In this document: positions 31,168 through 39,633 of the stretch, piece after piece
Numbering within the stretch: position 1 is the first letter of the stretch
How the letters are laid out: each line of letters starts with the position of its first letter
NCBI RefSeq assembly: GCF_023243075.1
Contig: NZ_JALKFZ020000186.1
Location: 1 to 64,000, forward strand
From: Frankia sp. AiPa1
Lineage (GTDB): Bacteria > Actinomycetota > Actinomycetes > Frankiales > Frankiaceae
Direction: 5' to 3'
Length of the DNA: 64,000 nt
Position numbers and translations under genes: made by a program
The notes under the pieces: generated by a model
What the model saw: the letters and a program-made list of their open reading frames with translations, nothing else
What the model was told of the DNA's origin: nothing
Database searches by the model: none

Positions 31168-32805
31168 ATGTCCACCGTCAGTCCCTCGACCCCTGAACGG
31201 GCCCGCCGTCGGCACGGCAGCGCTCGTGGAGGACGCGGTGCCCGGCGCGGTGGCCGCCCCGCCTCGACGCGGGCCACGGTTTCCGCGCTGTCGATGCCAC
31301 TCGAGGGTGGCGGACAGGACGGGCCGAGGCCGGTGCGCCGGCTGGCCGCGCTGCTCCCGCAGAGCCGTGGGCTGCCGATCGAGGACTGGACCGCCCGGCA
31401 CACCCTCATGTGCCTGGTGCTCGCGATGCACCTACCGATCCTCGCCGGTTACGCCGTCGTCCGGGAGCTGAGCCCCGCGCACGGCCTGCTGGCCGCCACC
31501 CCCGCGGGTCTGTTGTTCGCCGCGGCGGTCGTGCCGGGCCGGCGTCGCGTGCGGGCGCTGGCCGCGAGCCTGGGCCTGTTGTGCTGCTCGGTCGTCCTGG
31601 TGCACATCTCCGACGGCCTGATGCCCATGTACTTCCACTTCTTCGTCGTGGTCGCCCTGATCGCGCTCTACGAGGAGTGGACGGTCTACCTGCTGGCGAT
31701 CGCGTTCGTGTTCGTCGCGAACCTGACGATGGGGGACATCGTCACCCGACGTTCGCCGACGCTGGACAACGCGTGGCTGCTGGCCGGTCTGCACGCGGGC
31801 TTCATCTTCGCGCTCGCCTGTGCGCAGATGGTCTTCTGGCACTACAACGAGCAGTCCCGCCGCCGCGTCGAGGACTACCGCCAGCAGTTGCACGAGGGGC
31901 AGCAGTCCCTGATGGCTCGGCTGGAGGAGACCGACCGGATCCGCAGTGACCTCCTGGCCACCGTCTCGCACGAGTTCCGCACCCCGCTGACCGGGATCCG
32001 CGGCAACCTGCTCACCATCAAGCGGCATCGCGACCGGCTCACCGACGCCCGGCTCGACGATCTGCTCGACACCGCGGTGCGCAACTCCGACCGGCTCTCC
32101 CGGCTGCTGGAGAATATGCTGACGGCCGCCACGGCCACCGGCACAGACGAGACGACGATCGCCGACCTGCCAGACGTCGTCCGCCATGTTCTCGATGGCC
32201 TGCCGTACACGAGCTCCCCGAGCAGTGTCACGGTCGACGTGCCGGCCGAGCTGCCCGTCCGGATGGCCCGGCAGGCCCTCATCCAGGTCGTGGCGAACCT
32301 CGTCGACAACGCGCTCGTGCACTCCTGGCCGGGAGCCCCGGTGCGGCTCATCGCCGGCCGGGTCGGCGACGAGGTCGTGCTGCGCGTGCGCAACCCCGGC
32401 CCGGACCTGGATCCCGACACGATCCGCCAGCTGTTCGAGCCATTCACTCAGCGCGATGGTTCCGCGACGCGTGCGATCGACGGCGCTGGCATGGGTCTTT
32501 ACGTCGTGCGCCGCCTGGTCGAGGTGCACGGGGGGCGCCTGCGGATGTCCTCCGACAACGGCGAGATCATCGTCGAGGTGAACCTGTGGGCGGCGACGGC
32601 GCCCGCCCTGTCCGCCACCCTGCCGGTGACCGAGGCGGAGCCGGAGCTTCCAGTACCCATGCCGCTGCCGCGCAGCCTGCGCGTCGAGGATGCTGGTTCA
32701 CCACGCCCGCTGGGTCCGCTGGGCCGCCCGCCCGGCGGCGGTCGCCCGGAGCTTCGTGCGTTGCCGCAGGAGATCCGGTCGCTGCCGATGGATCAGCTCG
32801 GCTGA
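31168..32805 (+). CDS. Membrane-bound sensor histidine kinase (orphan)
   Basis: 545 residues. Cytoplasmic N-terminus, then about five to six hydrophobic segments (about residues 75-225: LMCLVLAMHLPILAGYAVV ... HFFVVVALIALYEEWTVYLLAIAFVFVANL ... AGFIFALACAQMVFW), a short coiled coil, HisKA with the phospho-acceptor in ATVSHEFRTPLTGI (His about 268), and an HATPase with N box (NLVDNALVHS), and GMGLYVVRRLVEVHGG. Signal unknown. No response regulator gene is near, so its partner is elsewhere. The last 60 residues are Pro-rich. ATG 31168 has no clear ribosome-binding site. Confidence 0.88.
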   Translation: MSTVSPSTPERARRRHGSARGGRGARRGGRPASTRATVSALSMPLEGGGQDGPRPVRRLAALLPQSRGLPIEDWTARHTLMCLVLAMHLPILAGYAVVRELSPAHGLLAATPAGLLFAAAVVPGRRRVRALAASLGLLCCSVVLVHISDGLMPMYFHFFVVVALIALYEEWTVYLLAIAFVFVANLTMGDIVTRRSPTLDNAWLLAGLHAGFIFALACAQMVFWHYNEQSRRRVEDYRQQLHEGQQSLMARLEETDRIRSDLLATVSHEFRTPLTGIRGNLLTIKRHRDRLTDARLDDLLDTAVRNSDRLSRLLENMLTAATATGTDETTIADLPDVVRHVLDGLPYTSSPSSVTVDVPAELPVRMARQALIQVVANLVDNALVHSWPGAPVRLIAGRVGDEVVLRVRNPGPDLDPDTIRQLFEPFTQRDGSATRAIDGAGMGLYVVRRLVEVHGGRLRMSSDNGEIIVEVNLWAATAPALSATLPVTEAEPELPVPMPLPRSLRVEDAGSPRPLGPLGRPPGGGRPELRALPQEIRSLPMDQLG

Positions 32806-32813
32806 GCCCACCT

Positions 32814-32872
32814 GGACCTGGCCCCCTGGATCTGCCCACCTGGACCTGCCCACCTGGACCTGGTCCAGGGGA
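32814..32872. repeat. CCCACCTGGACCTG direct repeats
   Basis: Three near-identical copies of CCCACCTGGACCTG separated by related CCCCCTGGATCTG, followed by GTCCAGGGGACC. Intergenic array of the same class as others in the window. Confidence 0.65.
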
Positions 32873-32981
32873 CCTGGCTACCCCCGCCACAGATGGTGAG
32901 CCTGGTGAAGATGGTGCCACCGGTTGCCCGAGATCACGATCCGTGATGGCAATCTCGAAGTGGCGGGCCGCAAAGATCCAA

Positions 32982-33033
32982 ACAGGTCGCCGTGGGGGCT
33001 GCCGTGCCCGATATGCCCCCCACGGCGACCTGT
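32982..33033. terminator. 17-bp perfect inverted repeat, likely bidirectional terminator
   Basis: ACAGGTCGCCGTGGGGG (32982-32998) and its exact complement CCCCCACGGCGACCTGT (33017-33033) with an 18-base loop, between two convergent genes. Confidence 0.6.
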
Positions 33034-33204
33034 GTAACGGGATCTTGCCTGGCGGCCTGCCACAGGGCGTGACCAACGGTCCTGGCCGGGCGACCGCCGG
33101 CTGGGACCAGCGCCGGCCGGGCTGATCGTTCCTGCTGGGAGGACCGGCGCCAGCTGCGAGGACGGCGCCAGTTGGTGGGGAGAACGGCCGAGTGGTGGGT
33201 CCGG

Positions 33205-35331
33205 CTACTTGGTGGCGGCGCCGGTCGGCTTGGTGGTGGTCGGCTTGGCCGTCTGCGTCGGAGCATTGCAGGTCAGGCTGAGCGTCACCGTGGTGGAGCC
33301 GCTCGGCACCCGCCCGGTCGGCGAGTAGGCCTGCACCTGACTGGTGTAGCCCGTCGGGCAGGAGCCGTTGATCCAGTAGAAGCCCTTGGCGTTCAGCGCG
33401 GACTTCGCGGCCGCCTCGGTCATGCCCTTGACGTTCGGGACGACCTTGCAGTCGTTGCCCTGGATCTGCAGCGAGATCTGGGTGGTCTTCGCGGTCCGCA
33501 CGCCCTTGGGCGTCTGGCTTACGACGGCATCCACGGCACCGGTGTCAAAGCAGTCGTACTTCTTGGACACGCTCTGGAACCCGGCCGCGCCCAGGGTGTT
33601 GACCGCGGCGTTGACCGACATGCCCTCGGTGTTGGGCACCACCGCCGTCCCATCATCGGTCGGCGACGGCGAGGGGCTGCTGCCGGCGGTCGCCCGGGCC
33701 GACGGCGTCGCCGAGGCGGCGGAGCCCGGGGCGGAGCTGCCGGCGGGCGCGGACACGGCGCGCGTGCCAGGACTCCCGTGGACACCGCCCACGGTCGCGC
33801 CAGGAATGGCGACGATTCCCGGAGCTCCCGAGCCCAGCGGCTCGGTCGTGCCAGTGCCGCTCGGGTCGAGGGATGTCTCGGAGGTGCTGCTCGCGTTCAG
33901 CGAGCTGGTCGCGTCGCCGCCGGAGGCGAGTGCCCAGCCGCCGGCCCCGGCGACCAGGGCGACGACGAGCCCGGCGCCGGCCGCGATGCGGGTACGGCGA
34001 CGGCGGTCGGGGCGGGGGCCGCCCGGTCCACCACCGGAGGGAGCCGGCTGCTGGTCGGGGGCAACCGCGCTCATGACCGTGTTGGTGTCGGCGGCCGGAC
34101 CGCCGGACCGGGTCGGTACCCGGACCGCGGGGCTGAGGCCGGTCGGAGCGTCCGCGTTGTCCCAGCCGGAACGCGCACCGGTCCGCGCCGCGGCGCCGCC
34201 GCCGCCGGCACCGGTTGCCCCGGCGATCCGCGTGCGCTGGGCGTCCGACTCCCATCCGGCGCCGCCGACCCGGGGCGGCGCGGCGGGCAGGCTGCCGGCG
34301 ATCTGGGTGTGCTCCAGATCGTTCCACTCCTGCCGGAGGCCACCGGCCCCACCTGCACCGACGGCCGCGACGGCCGGGCGCGGGGACCGTTGTGTCCCGG
34401 CACGCTCGCCGCCCCGGTGGGCCTGGATCCGGGTCGCGGCCGTGGCGTCCCGATCGACCCGAGCCGTGGCCGGGCCGATCGGCATGCCGACGGCGAGGGC
34501 CGAGGCCCCGGCGCCGCGCAGGCAGGCGGCGAGAGCATCCTCGAGCTCGTCGGCAGCCTCCGCGGCGCTGGCCGGCCGCTGCCGCGGCGACTTGGCCAGC
34601 ATGCGCTCGAGGGTGTCCCACAGGGGTGCCGGAACACCGTGAATCCGCATCGGCTCGTCCTCGCGGTGTGCCCGCAGCAGCTCGACGGGGTTCGGCGAGT
34701 CGAACGGCGGTGATCCGGCGAGGACCTCGTAGAGCACGATCCCGGCGGCGTAGACGTCGGCGGCGGCGGTGGGGGGTGCGCCGGCGGCGAGTTCCGGCGC
34801 CATGTAGAGCGGGGTGCCGATCGGGCCGGTGACCTGCGGATCCGACGATCCGATCATCCGGGCGATGCCGAAATCGGTGAGCCGCGCGACCGGGTGGTCC
34901 GGATCGGCCATGTCAATCAGGATGTTCTCGGGCTTGACGTCCCGGTGCACGATGCCGGCAGCGTGCACCCGGTCAAGGGCGCCCAGCGTGCCGAGCGTGA
35001 GACCGACCGCCTCGCGGGCCGGCCGTGGGCCGAACTCCCGCAGGTAGGCACGCAGATCGGGGCCCTCGACGAGTTCCATCACGATGGCCAGGTTGCCCGG
35101 CTCGTTGACCAGGTCAAGCACGGCGACCAGGCCGGGATCGTCCAGTTCGGCGAGCAGGTCCCACTCGCGCAGGAAACGCTCGACGATCGCCGGGTCGTCG
35201 GCGAGCTCCCGGCGCAGCACCTTGATGGCGACTGAGGCGCCGTCGGAGACCCGTGCGCCTCGCCAGACCTGGCCGGTCGTGCCCTGCCCCAAAACTTCGT
35301 GCAGCACGTACCGCGAACCGAGTTTGCGCAC
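33205..35331 (-). CDS. PASTA-domain Ser/Thr protein kinase
   Basis: 708 residues. Kinase domain about 8-270 with GQGTTGQV loop, K37, HRD 129-131 (HRDVKPENIL), DFG 153-155 and APE 178-180, all intact. A long Ala/Gly/Pro-rich linker follows, one membrane helix at about 449-469, then an outer part with two PASTA repeats (about 563-624 and 628-693) that each contain a cysteine pair. PASTA kinases sense peptidoglycan fragments or lipid II and tune cell-wall growth. Not in the usual pknA/pknB-pbpA cluster, so a secondary PASTA kinase. GTG 35331 has GGGAGGGG upstream. Confidence 0.92.
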   Translation of the reverse strand: MRKLGSRYVLHEVLGQGTTGQVWRGARVSDGASVAIKVLRRELADDPAIVERFLREWDLLAELDDPGLVAVLDLVNEPGNLAIVMELVEGPDLRAYLREFGPRPAREAVGLTLGTLGALDRVHAAGIVHRDVKPENILIDMADPDHPVARLTDFGIARMIGSSDPQVTGPIGTPLYMAPELAAGAPPTAAADVYAAGIVLYEVLAGSPPFDSPNPVELLRAHREDEPMRIHGVPAPLWDTLERMLAKSPRQRPASAAEAADELEDALAACLRGAGASALAVGMPIGPATARVDRDATAATRIQAHRGGERAGTQRSPRPAVAAVGAGGAGGLRQEWNDLEHTQIAGSLPAAPPRVGGAGWESDAQRTRIAGATGAGGGGAAARTGARSGWDNADAPTGLSPAVRVPTRSGGPAADTNTVMSAVAPDQQPAPSGGGPGGPRPDRRRRTRIAAGAGLVVALVAGAGGWALASGGDATSSLNASSTSETSLDPSGTGTTEPLGSGAPGIVAIPGATVGGVHGSPGTRAVSAPAGSSAPGSAASATPSARATAGSSPSPSPTDDGTAVVPNTEGMSVNAAVNTLGAAGFQSVSKKYDCFDTGAVDAVVSQTPKGVRTAKTTQISLQIQGNDCKVVPNVKGMTEAAAKSALNAKGFYWINGSCPTGYTSQVQAYSPTGRVPSGSTTVTLSLTCNAPTQTAKPTTTKPTGAATK

Positions 35332-35639
35332 CGCCCTGCCCCTCCCTGGCGCCGCCTGTGGCGGTCATACCGTTCGACGGCGCCGCCCGCGGGCGTTGGC
35401 CGCCCGTCCTTGCGGAACCCGGAGAACCCCTGGACCGGGTGCACCCGACATCGGCGGTCCTTCGCGCGTTCTCGCGGGACCGCCACATACTCACCGGATG
35501 ACAATGGCCAACTTGGGCCATCCGATCCCCTGCTCCGATCATCCGATCCGGACGACTCGAACAGGCTACGACGTTGATGGTCGTCAGACATCGGCGGGGC
35601 TGTCATCCGGCCAGCGGGCGGCTCGGAAGGCGTAGCCCG

Positions 35640-35662
35640 GGGCCCCAATCGTTGTGGGGCCC
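35640..35662 (-). terminator. Hairpin downstream of the IclR gene
   Basis: GGGCCCC (35640-35646) and GGGGCCC (35656-35662) with a 9-base loop AATCGTTGT. About 230 bases beyond the IclR stop. Confidence 0.4.
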
Positions 35663-35829
35663 GAATGGGGGATTCCAAATAACCGGCCGTGCCATAGATG
35701 TCGAGATCACCAGCGGAATCGAGGAAAATGCTGCTGTGATCGCGTTGTGGTCGCGCAGCGCAATCCTGGGTGGTGTTCGTCCGGATGTGCCTGCCGGGTG
35801 ATTTCCGGTGTTCGACAGTTGAGCGTTGC

Positions 35830-35863
35830 GGTGGTTGGCAGTTGACGGTGGTTGGCAGTTGAC
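35830..35863. repeat. 17-bp tandem repeat GGTGGTTGGCAGTTGAC
   Basis: Two exact head-to-tail copies (35830-35846, 35847-35863) with the first five bases of a third. Confidence 0.85.
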
Positions 35864-35893
35864 GGTGGCCGCGGGCTGACATCGTGGGATTGC

Positions 35894-36607
35894 TCAGTCG
35901 GCCGGTGCCGATGTCGACAGCCGTGCCGCTGCGGCGACCACGGCTGCGCCGTGGCGCCGACCAGGTGACCGGGTGAGCCGCTCCTGTGGCCCGGACAACG
36001 AGATGGCAGCGATCACCGCGCCGTCCGCCCCGCGGACGGGCGCGGACACCGAGGCGAGTCCGGTCTCCCGCTCGCCCACACTCTGTGCCCAGCCCCGTTC
36101 CCGCACCTGGGCGAGGGTCGCGGCGTCGAAGGGAGCGGCCTCGAGCAGTTCCGGCTCGGGCTCGTCGGAGTAGGCGAGCAGGACCTGCGCGCCGGACCCC
36201 GCCGTCATCGGGAGTGCCGCGCCGACCGGGACCGTGTCGCGCAGCCCGCTGGCCCGCTCGGAGGCGGCCACGCACAGCCGCAGAGCGCCGCGGCGCACGT
36301 AGAGCTGCGTGCTCTCCCCGGTGGCGCGGCGCAGTTCGGTGAGCACGCCGTCGGCCCGATCGACCAGGTCCCATGGCAGCGGGGTCGCGATGCCGGCGGC
36401 TGCCAGCCGTGGTCCGGCGACGAAGCGACCGGCCGAGTCCCGCCCGACCAGGCCGTGTACCTCCAGGGCGCTGGCCAGGCGATGGGCGGTCGCGCGGGTG
36501 AGTTCGGTGCGGGTGACCAGCTCGGTGAGGCTGACCGGGCCCTCCTCGACGGCGGTCAGGATCAGGGCTGCCTTGTCAAGGACGCCGACTCCGCTAAGCT
36601 GTTTCAT
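35894..36607 (-). CDS. IclR-family regulator of leuCD (NdgR/LtbR-like)
   Basis: 237 residues. Winged helix about 8-62 (GVLDKAALILTAVEEGPVSLTELVTRTELTRATAHRLASALEVHGLV) and an IclR effector domain (LRRATGESTQLYVRRGALRLCVAAS ... LASVSAPVRGADGAVIAAISLSGP). Divergent from leuC-leuD, the same arrangement as the known leucine-responsive IclR regulators NdgR of Streptomyces and LtbR of Corynebacterium, so a role in leucine control is likely. ATG 36607 lies six bases after a CAGTAT box. The frame is open upstream to 36643. Confidence 0.88.
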   Translation of the reverse strand: MKQLSGVGVLDKAALILTAVEEGPVSLTELVTRTELTRATAHRLASALEVHGLVGRDSAGRFVAGPRLAAAGIATPLPWDLVDRADGVLTELRRATGESTQLYVRRGALRLCVAASERASGLRDTVPVGAALPMTAGSGAQVLLAYSDEPEPELLEAAPFDAATLAQVRERGWAQSVGERETGLASVSAPVRGADGAVIAAISLSGPQERLTRSPGRRHGAAVVAAAARLSTSAPAD

Positions 36608-36613
36608 GGGTTG

Positions 36614-36619
36614 ATACTG
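36614..36619 (-). promoter_or_regulatory. -10 box of IclR gene (leaderless)
   Basis: On the minus strand CAGTAT, six bases before ATG 36607. Confidence 0.45.
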
Positions 36620-36637
36620 CCATTCCACATCCTGAGA

Positions 36638-36679
36638 TATCAAGATCCTGAATTATCGAGATCCGGGACATCGGGATCC
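36638..36679. promoter_or_regulatory. Three tandem operator-like repeats between IclR and leuC
   Basis: TATCAAGATCC (36638), TATCGAGATCC (36654) and CATCGGGATCC (36669) spaced 16 and 15 bases apart, in a locally AT-richer region covering the IclR upstream side, about 110 to 150 bases before leuC. Good candidate for the IclR-protein site; untested. Confidence 0.5.
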
Positions 36680-36786
36680 CTGGATCCCTGGGTTCGGCGG
36701 CAGAGGTCGACAGCGGGAGCGGACGGCACTGGATGACGAGCGGCGTGCGGAGACGAACGCCGGAAACCGAAAGGAGTGAGCCGATC

Positions 36787-38184
36787 ATGGGGCGCACACT
36801 CGCGGAGAAGGTCTGGGACGCCCATGTGGTGCGTCGGGCCGAGGGCGAGCCGGATCTGCTGTACATCGACCTGCACCTGGTGCACGAGGTCACCTCGCCG
36901 CAGGCGTTCGAGGCCCTGCGGCTGGCCGGGCGGCCGGTCCGCCGGCCCGACCTGACGCTCGCCACGGAGGACCACAACGTCCCGACGTCGGACACGCTCC
37001 TGCCGATCGCGGATCCGGTATCGGCCGCGCAGGTCGAGGCACTGCGCAAGAACTGCGCTGAGTTCGACATCCGCCTGTTCCCGATGAACGACCCCGGCCA
37101 GGGAATCGTGCACGTGGTCGGGCCGCAGCTCGGCCTGTCCCAGCCCGGGATGACGATCGTCTGCGGGGACAGCCACACCTCGACGCACGGCGCGTTCGGC
37201 GCGCTCGCCTTCGGGATTGGCACCAGCCAGGTCGAGCATGTGCTCGCGACCCAGACACTGCCGCAACGACGCCCGAAGACGATGGCTGTCACCGTCGAGG
37301 GTGACCTGCCGCCGGGCGTCACCGCGAAGGACCTGATCCTGGCGATCATCGCCCGGATCGGCACGGGCGGCGGCGCCGGGCACGTCATCGAGTACCGGGG
37401 AGCGGCGGTCCGCGGCCTGTCCATGGAGGGCCGGATGACCGTGTGCAACATGTCGATCGAGGCCGGTGCCCGGGCCGGCATGGTCGCCCCGGACGAGACG
37501 ACCTTCGCCTATCTCGCCGGGCGTGAGCGGGTCGCCACCGGCGCCGCCTGGGACGAGGCGGTCGCCTACTGGCGCACGCTGGCCTCCGACCCGGACGCCG
37601 AGTTCGACCGGGAGGTCGTGATCGACGCCGCGAGCCTCACCCCGTATGTCACCTGGGGGACCAACCCGGGCCAGGCCGCCCCACTGGGCTCGCGGGTGCC
37701 CTCCCCGCAGGACTACGACAGCCCCGCGGTCAGCGCCTCGGTGGAGCGGGCGCTGTCCTACATGGGCCTCACGGCCGGGACCCCGCTCTCGGAGGTCGCC
37801 GTCGACACCGTGTTCATCGGATCGTGCACCAACGGCCGCCTCAGCGATCTGCGGGCTGCGGCCGAGGTGCTGCGTGGGCGCCGGGTCGCGCAGGGTGTGC
37901 GGGTGCTGGTCGTGCCGGGGTCCATGCGGGTCAAGGCCGAGGCGGAGGCCGAGGGGCTGGACGAGGTGTTCGAGGAGGCGGGTGCGCAGTGGCGCAGTGC
38001 CGGCTGCTCGATGTGTCTCGGGATGAACCCGGACACGCTGCGGCCGGGGGAGCGTAGCGCCTCGACGTCGAACCGGAACTTCGAGGGCCGGCAGGGCCCG
38101 GGCGGGCGGACCCACCTGGTGTCGCCCGCCGTGGCCGCCGCGACCGCCGTCACTGGACGGCTCACCGCCCCGGCCGACCTGTAG
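36787..38184 (+). CDS. leuC: 3-isopropylmalate dehydratase large subunit
   Basis: 465 residues. Aconitase-like enzyme with a [4Fe-4S] cluster that moves the hydroxyl of isopropylmalate; also able to act on citramalate. Seen: [59 protein letters not shown], and cluster cysteines in [12 protein letters not shown] and [15 protein letters not shown] 36787 follows AAAGGAG; an upstream ATG at 36733 is less likely. Divergent from the IclR regulator and 93 bases before leuD. Confidence 0.97.
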   Translation: MGRTLAEKVWDAHVVRRAEGEPDLLYIDLHLVHEVTSPQAFEALRLAGRPVRRPDLTLATEDHNVPTSDTLLPIADPVSAAQVEALRKNCAEFDIRLFPMNDPGQGIVHVVGPQLGLSQPGMTIVCGDSHTSTHGAFGALAFGIGTSQVEHVLATQTLPQRRPKTMAVTVEGDLPPGVTAKDLILAIIARIGTGGGAGHVIEYRGAAVRGLSMEGRMTVCNMSIEAGARAGMVAPDETTFAYLAGRERVATGAAWDEAVAYWRTLASDPDAEFDREVVIDAASLTPYVTWGTNPGQAAPLGSRVPSPQDYDSPAVSASVERALSYMGLTAGTPLSEVAVDTVFIGSCTNGRLSDLRAAAEVLRGRRVAQGVRVLVVPGSMRVKAEAEAEGLDEVFEEAGAQWRSAGCSMCLGMNPDTLRPGERSASTSNRNFEGRQGPGGRTHLVSPAVAAATAVTGRLTAPADL

Positions 38185-38217
38185 GCCCACAGCCGGCCCG
38201 TCCCGCGCCGGCCCGTC

Positions 38218-38262
38218 CGCCGTCCCACCCCAGCCGTCCCACCCCCAGCCGTCCCACCGCAG
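38218..38262. repeat. GCCGTCCCACCC direct repeats between leuC and leuD
   Basis: Three near copies of (A/C)GCCGTCCCACC with spacing of about 15 bases immediately before the leuD ribosome-binding site. Confidence 0.6.
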
Positions 38263-38277
38263 AGAGGAGCGTTTTCC

Positions 38278-38865
38278 ATGGAGGCGTTCACGACCCACAC
38301 CGGTCGGGCCGTGCCGCTGCGCCGCAGCGACGTGGACACCGACCAGATCATCCCCAGCGACTGGCTCAAGCGCATCGAGCGCACCGGTTTCGGCGCCGGT
38401 CTGTTCTCCGCGTGGCGCGCCGACGAGGCCTTCGTCCTGAACAACCCGGTCTACTCGGGGGCGACCATCCTGCTCGCCGGGCCCGACTTCGGCACCGGCT
38501 CCTCTCGCGAGCACGCCGTGTGGGCGCTGCAGGACTATGGCTTCCGCGCGGTCATCTCCGCGCGGTTCGCTGACATCTTCCGCGGCAACGCGCTGGGCAA
38601 CGGCCTGCTGCCCGTCCAGCTTCCGGCGCCGACGGTGGAGGCGCTGCAGACGGCGGTGGAGGGTGACCCGAACGTCGAGATCACGGTGGACCTGGTCGCC
38701 CGCGAAGTGCGCGGGGCGGGGGTCACGGCGTCGTTCGAGCTTGACGACTTCACCCGTTGGCGGCTCATGGAAGGCCTCGACGACGTCGGGCTGACGCTGC
38801 GGCACGCCGAGCGGATCGCCGTGTTCGAGGGGACGAGGCCGGCCTGGTCGCCGACCGCCAGCTGA
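38278..38865 (+). CDS. leuD: 3-isopropylmalate dehydratase small subunit
   Basis: 195 residues, swivel-domain partner of LeuC. Seen: [71 protein letters not shown] 38278 with AGAGAGGAGCG upstream. The 93-base gap after leuC holds a GCCGTCCCACCC(C/A) direct repeat (about 38218-38262). Confidence 0.97.
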   Translation: MEAFTTHTGRAVPLRRSDVDTDQIIPSDWLKRIERTGFGAGLFSAWRADEAFVLNNPVYSGATILLAGPDFGTGSSREHAVWALQDYGFRAVISARFADIFRGNALGNGLLPVQLPAPTVEALQTAVEGDPNVEITVDLVAREVRGAGVTASFELDDFTRWRLMEGLDDVGLTLRHAERIAVFEGTRPAWSPTAS

Positions 38866-39318
38866 CCGGGTGCCCCACCCCGAGCGTGTCCCCGACCCCC
38901 CATCGCCATCGGTGTAGCGCAAATCACATTGGTGGTGATGGGGGGTCGTAGGCGTGCTCTTGGGTTGTCCTACGGTGTCGGGGATGCGCTCGACGATCAT
39001 CGCCCGAGGCGTTTGGATGGCTACGTAGCAGAGTTGACCCGGTCGGGTCGAGGGCGGCTGGCGACCAAACAGTGACATTGAGCCCAAAAAATCCGGCAGC
39101 AGTCGTTACTGAACGTGATGAATCTACCGGATGATCGATGTCGGTCGCACAGCACGCATCCCGCCGCCCACTGGCGCGAACCCGATGACGTGCGGGTTTG
39201 TGTGACGCGACACGGTCGCGGGAATTGCCCTCGACAGTGGAGATGCCTACGGTGCAGCGCAGTGTGATGCCCGATCTGCTCCCCACCCCGCGCCCTGCGG
39301 GGGCGTCCGGAGGTTGTC
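38866..39318. other. Intergenic region between leuD and the HU gene
   Basis: 453 bases. Begins with the leuD hairpin; the middle (39060-39140) is AT-richer, with a run of six A, and probably contains the HU promoter, giving a long leader. No gene recognised. Confidence 0.5.
38894..38947 (+). terminator. 14-bp hairpin downstream of leuD
   Basis: GACCCCCCATCGCC (38894-38907) pairs with GGTGATGGGGGGTC (38934-38947), one G-U pair, 26-base loop, 29 bases after the leuD stop. Confidence 0.55.
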
Positions 39319-39603
39319 GTGAACAAGTCCCAGTTGGTTGACCGCATCGCCCAGCAGATCGAGGGCGGACGGTCGAATGCCACCAAGGCGGTCGACGCCG
39401 TGTTCGATGCGATTCAGGAGGCTGTCGCGAGCGGCGAGAAGGTGACGATCACCGGTTTCGGTGTGTTCGAGCGGGTGGAGCGCGCGGCCCGTACCGGCCG
39501 CAACCCGGCGACGGGTGAACCGGTCCACGTCGCCGCCTCCGTCGTGCCGAAGTTCCGCCCGGGCTCGGAGTTCAAGTCGAGCGTCTCGGCGAGCACCGAC
39601 TGA
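39319..39603 (+). CDS. hup: HU-family DNA-binding protein
   Basis: 94 residues, the short histone-like protein without a lysine-rich tail. Seen: MNKSQLVDRIAQQIEGGRS, VDAVFDAIQEAVASGEKVTITGFGVFE, and the DNA-intercalating arm ARTGRNPATGEPVHVAAS. GTG 39319 with GGAGG six bases upstream. Position after leuCD is common in actinobacteria. Convergent with ppk; a hairpin covers its stop codon. Confidence 0.96.
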   Translation: MNKSQLVDRIAQQIEGGRSNATKAVDAVFDAIQEAVASGEKVTITGFGVFERVERAARTGRNPATGEPVHVAASVVPKFRPGSEFKSSVSASTD

Positions 39604-39626
39604 CCGGCGGTGCGGGCGCCGGTCAG
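39600..39626. terminator. Hairpin over the HU stop codon, shared with convergent ppk
   Basis: CTGACCGGC (39600-39608) and GCCGGTCAG (39618-39626), 9-base loop. Between HU and ppk stops, so probably works in both directions. Confidence 0.6.
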
Positions 39627-39633
39627 TCGCCGG

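Larger units (their letters stand above)
32806..33204. other. Intergenic region between convergent kinases
   Basis: 399 bases. Just after the histidine kinase stop are direct repeats of CCCACCTGGACCTG (about 32814-32870, three near copies), then a small dyad ATCACG-ATC-CGTGAT (32933-32947) and a long perfect inverted repeat (32982-33033). No gene recognised. Confidence 0.5.
35332..35893. other. Intergenic region upstream of the PASTA kinase
   Basis: 562 bases. Contains a GGGCCCC/GGGGCCC hairpin (35640-35662) that could end the IclR transcript, and a 17-bp tandem repeat near 35830. Open frames are present on both strands but lack recognisable content or codon structure. Confidence 0.45.
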
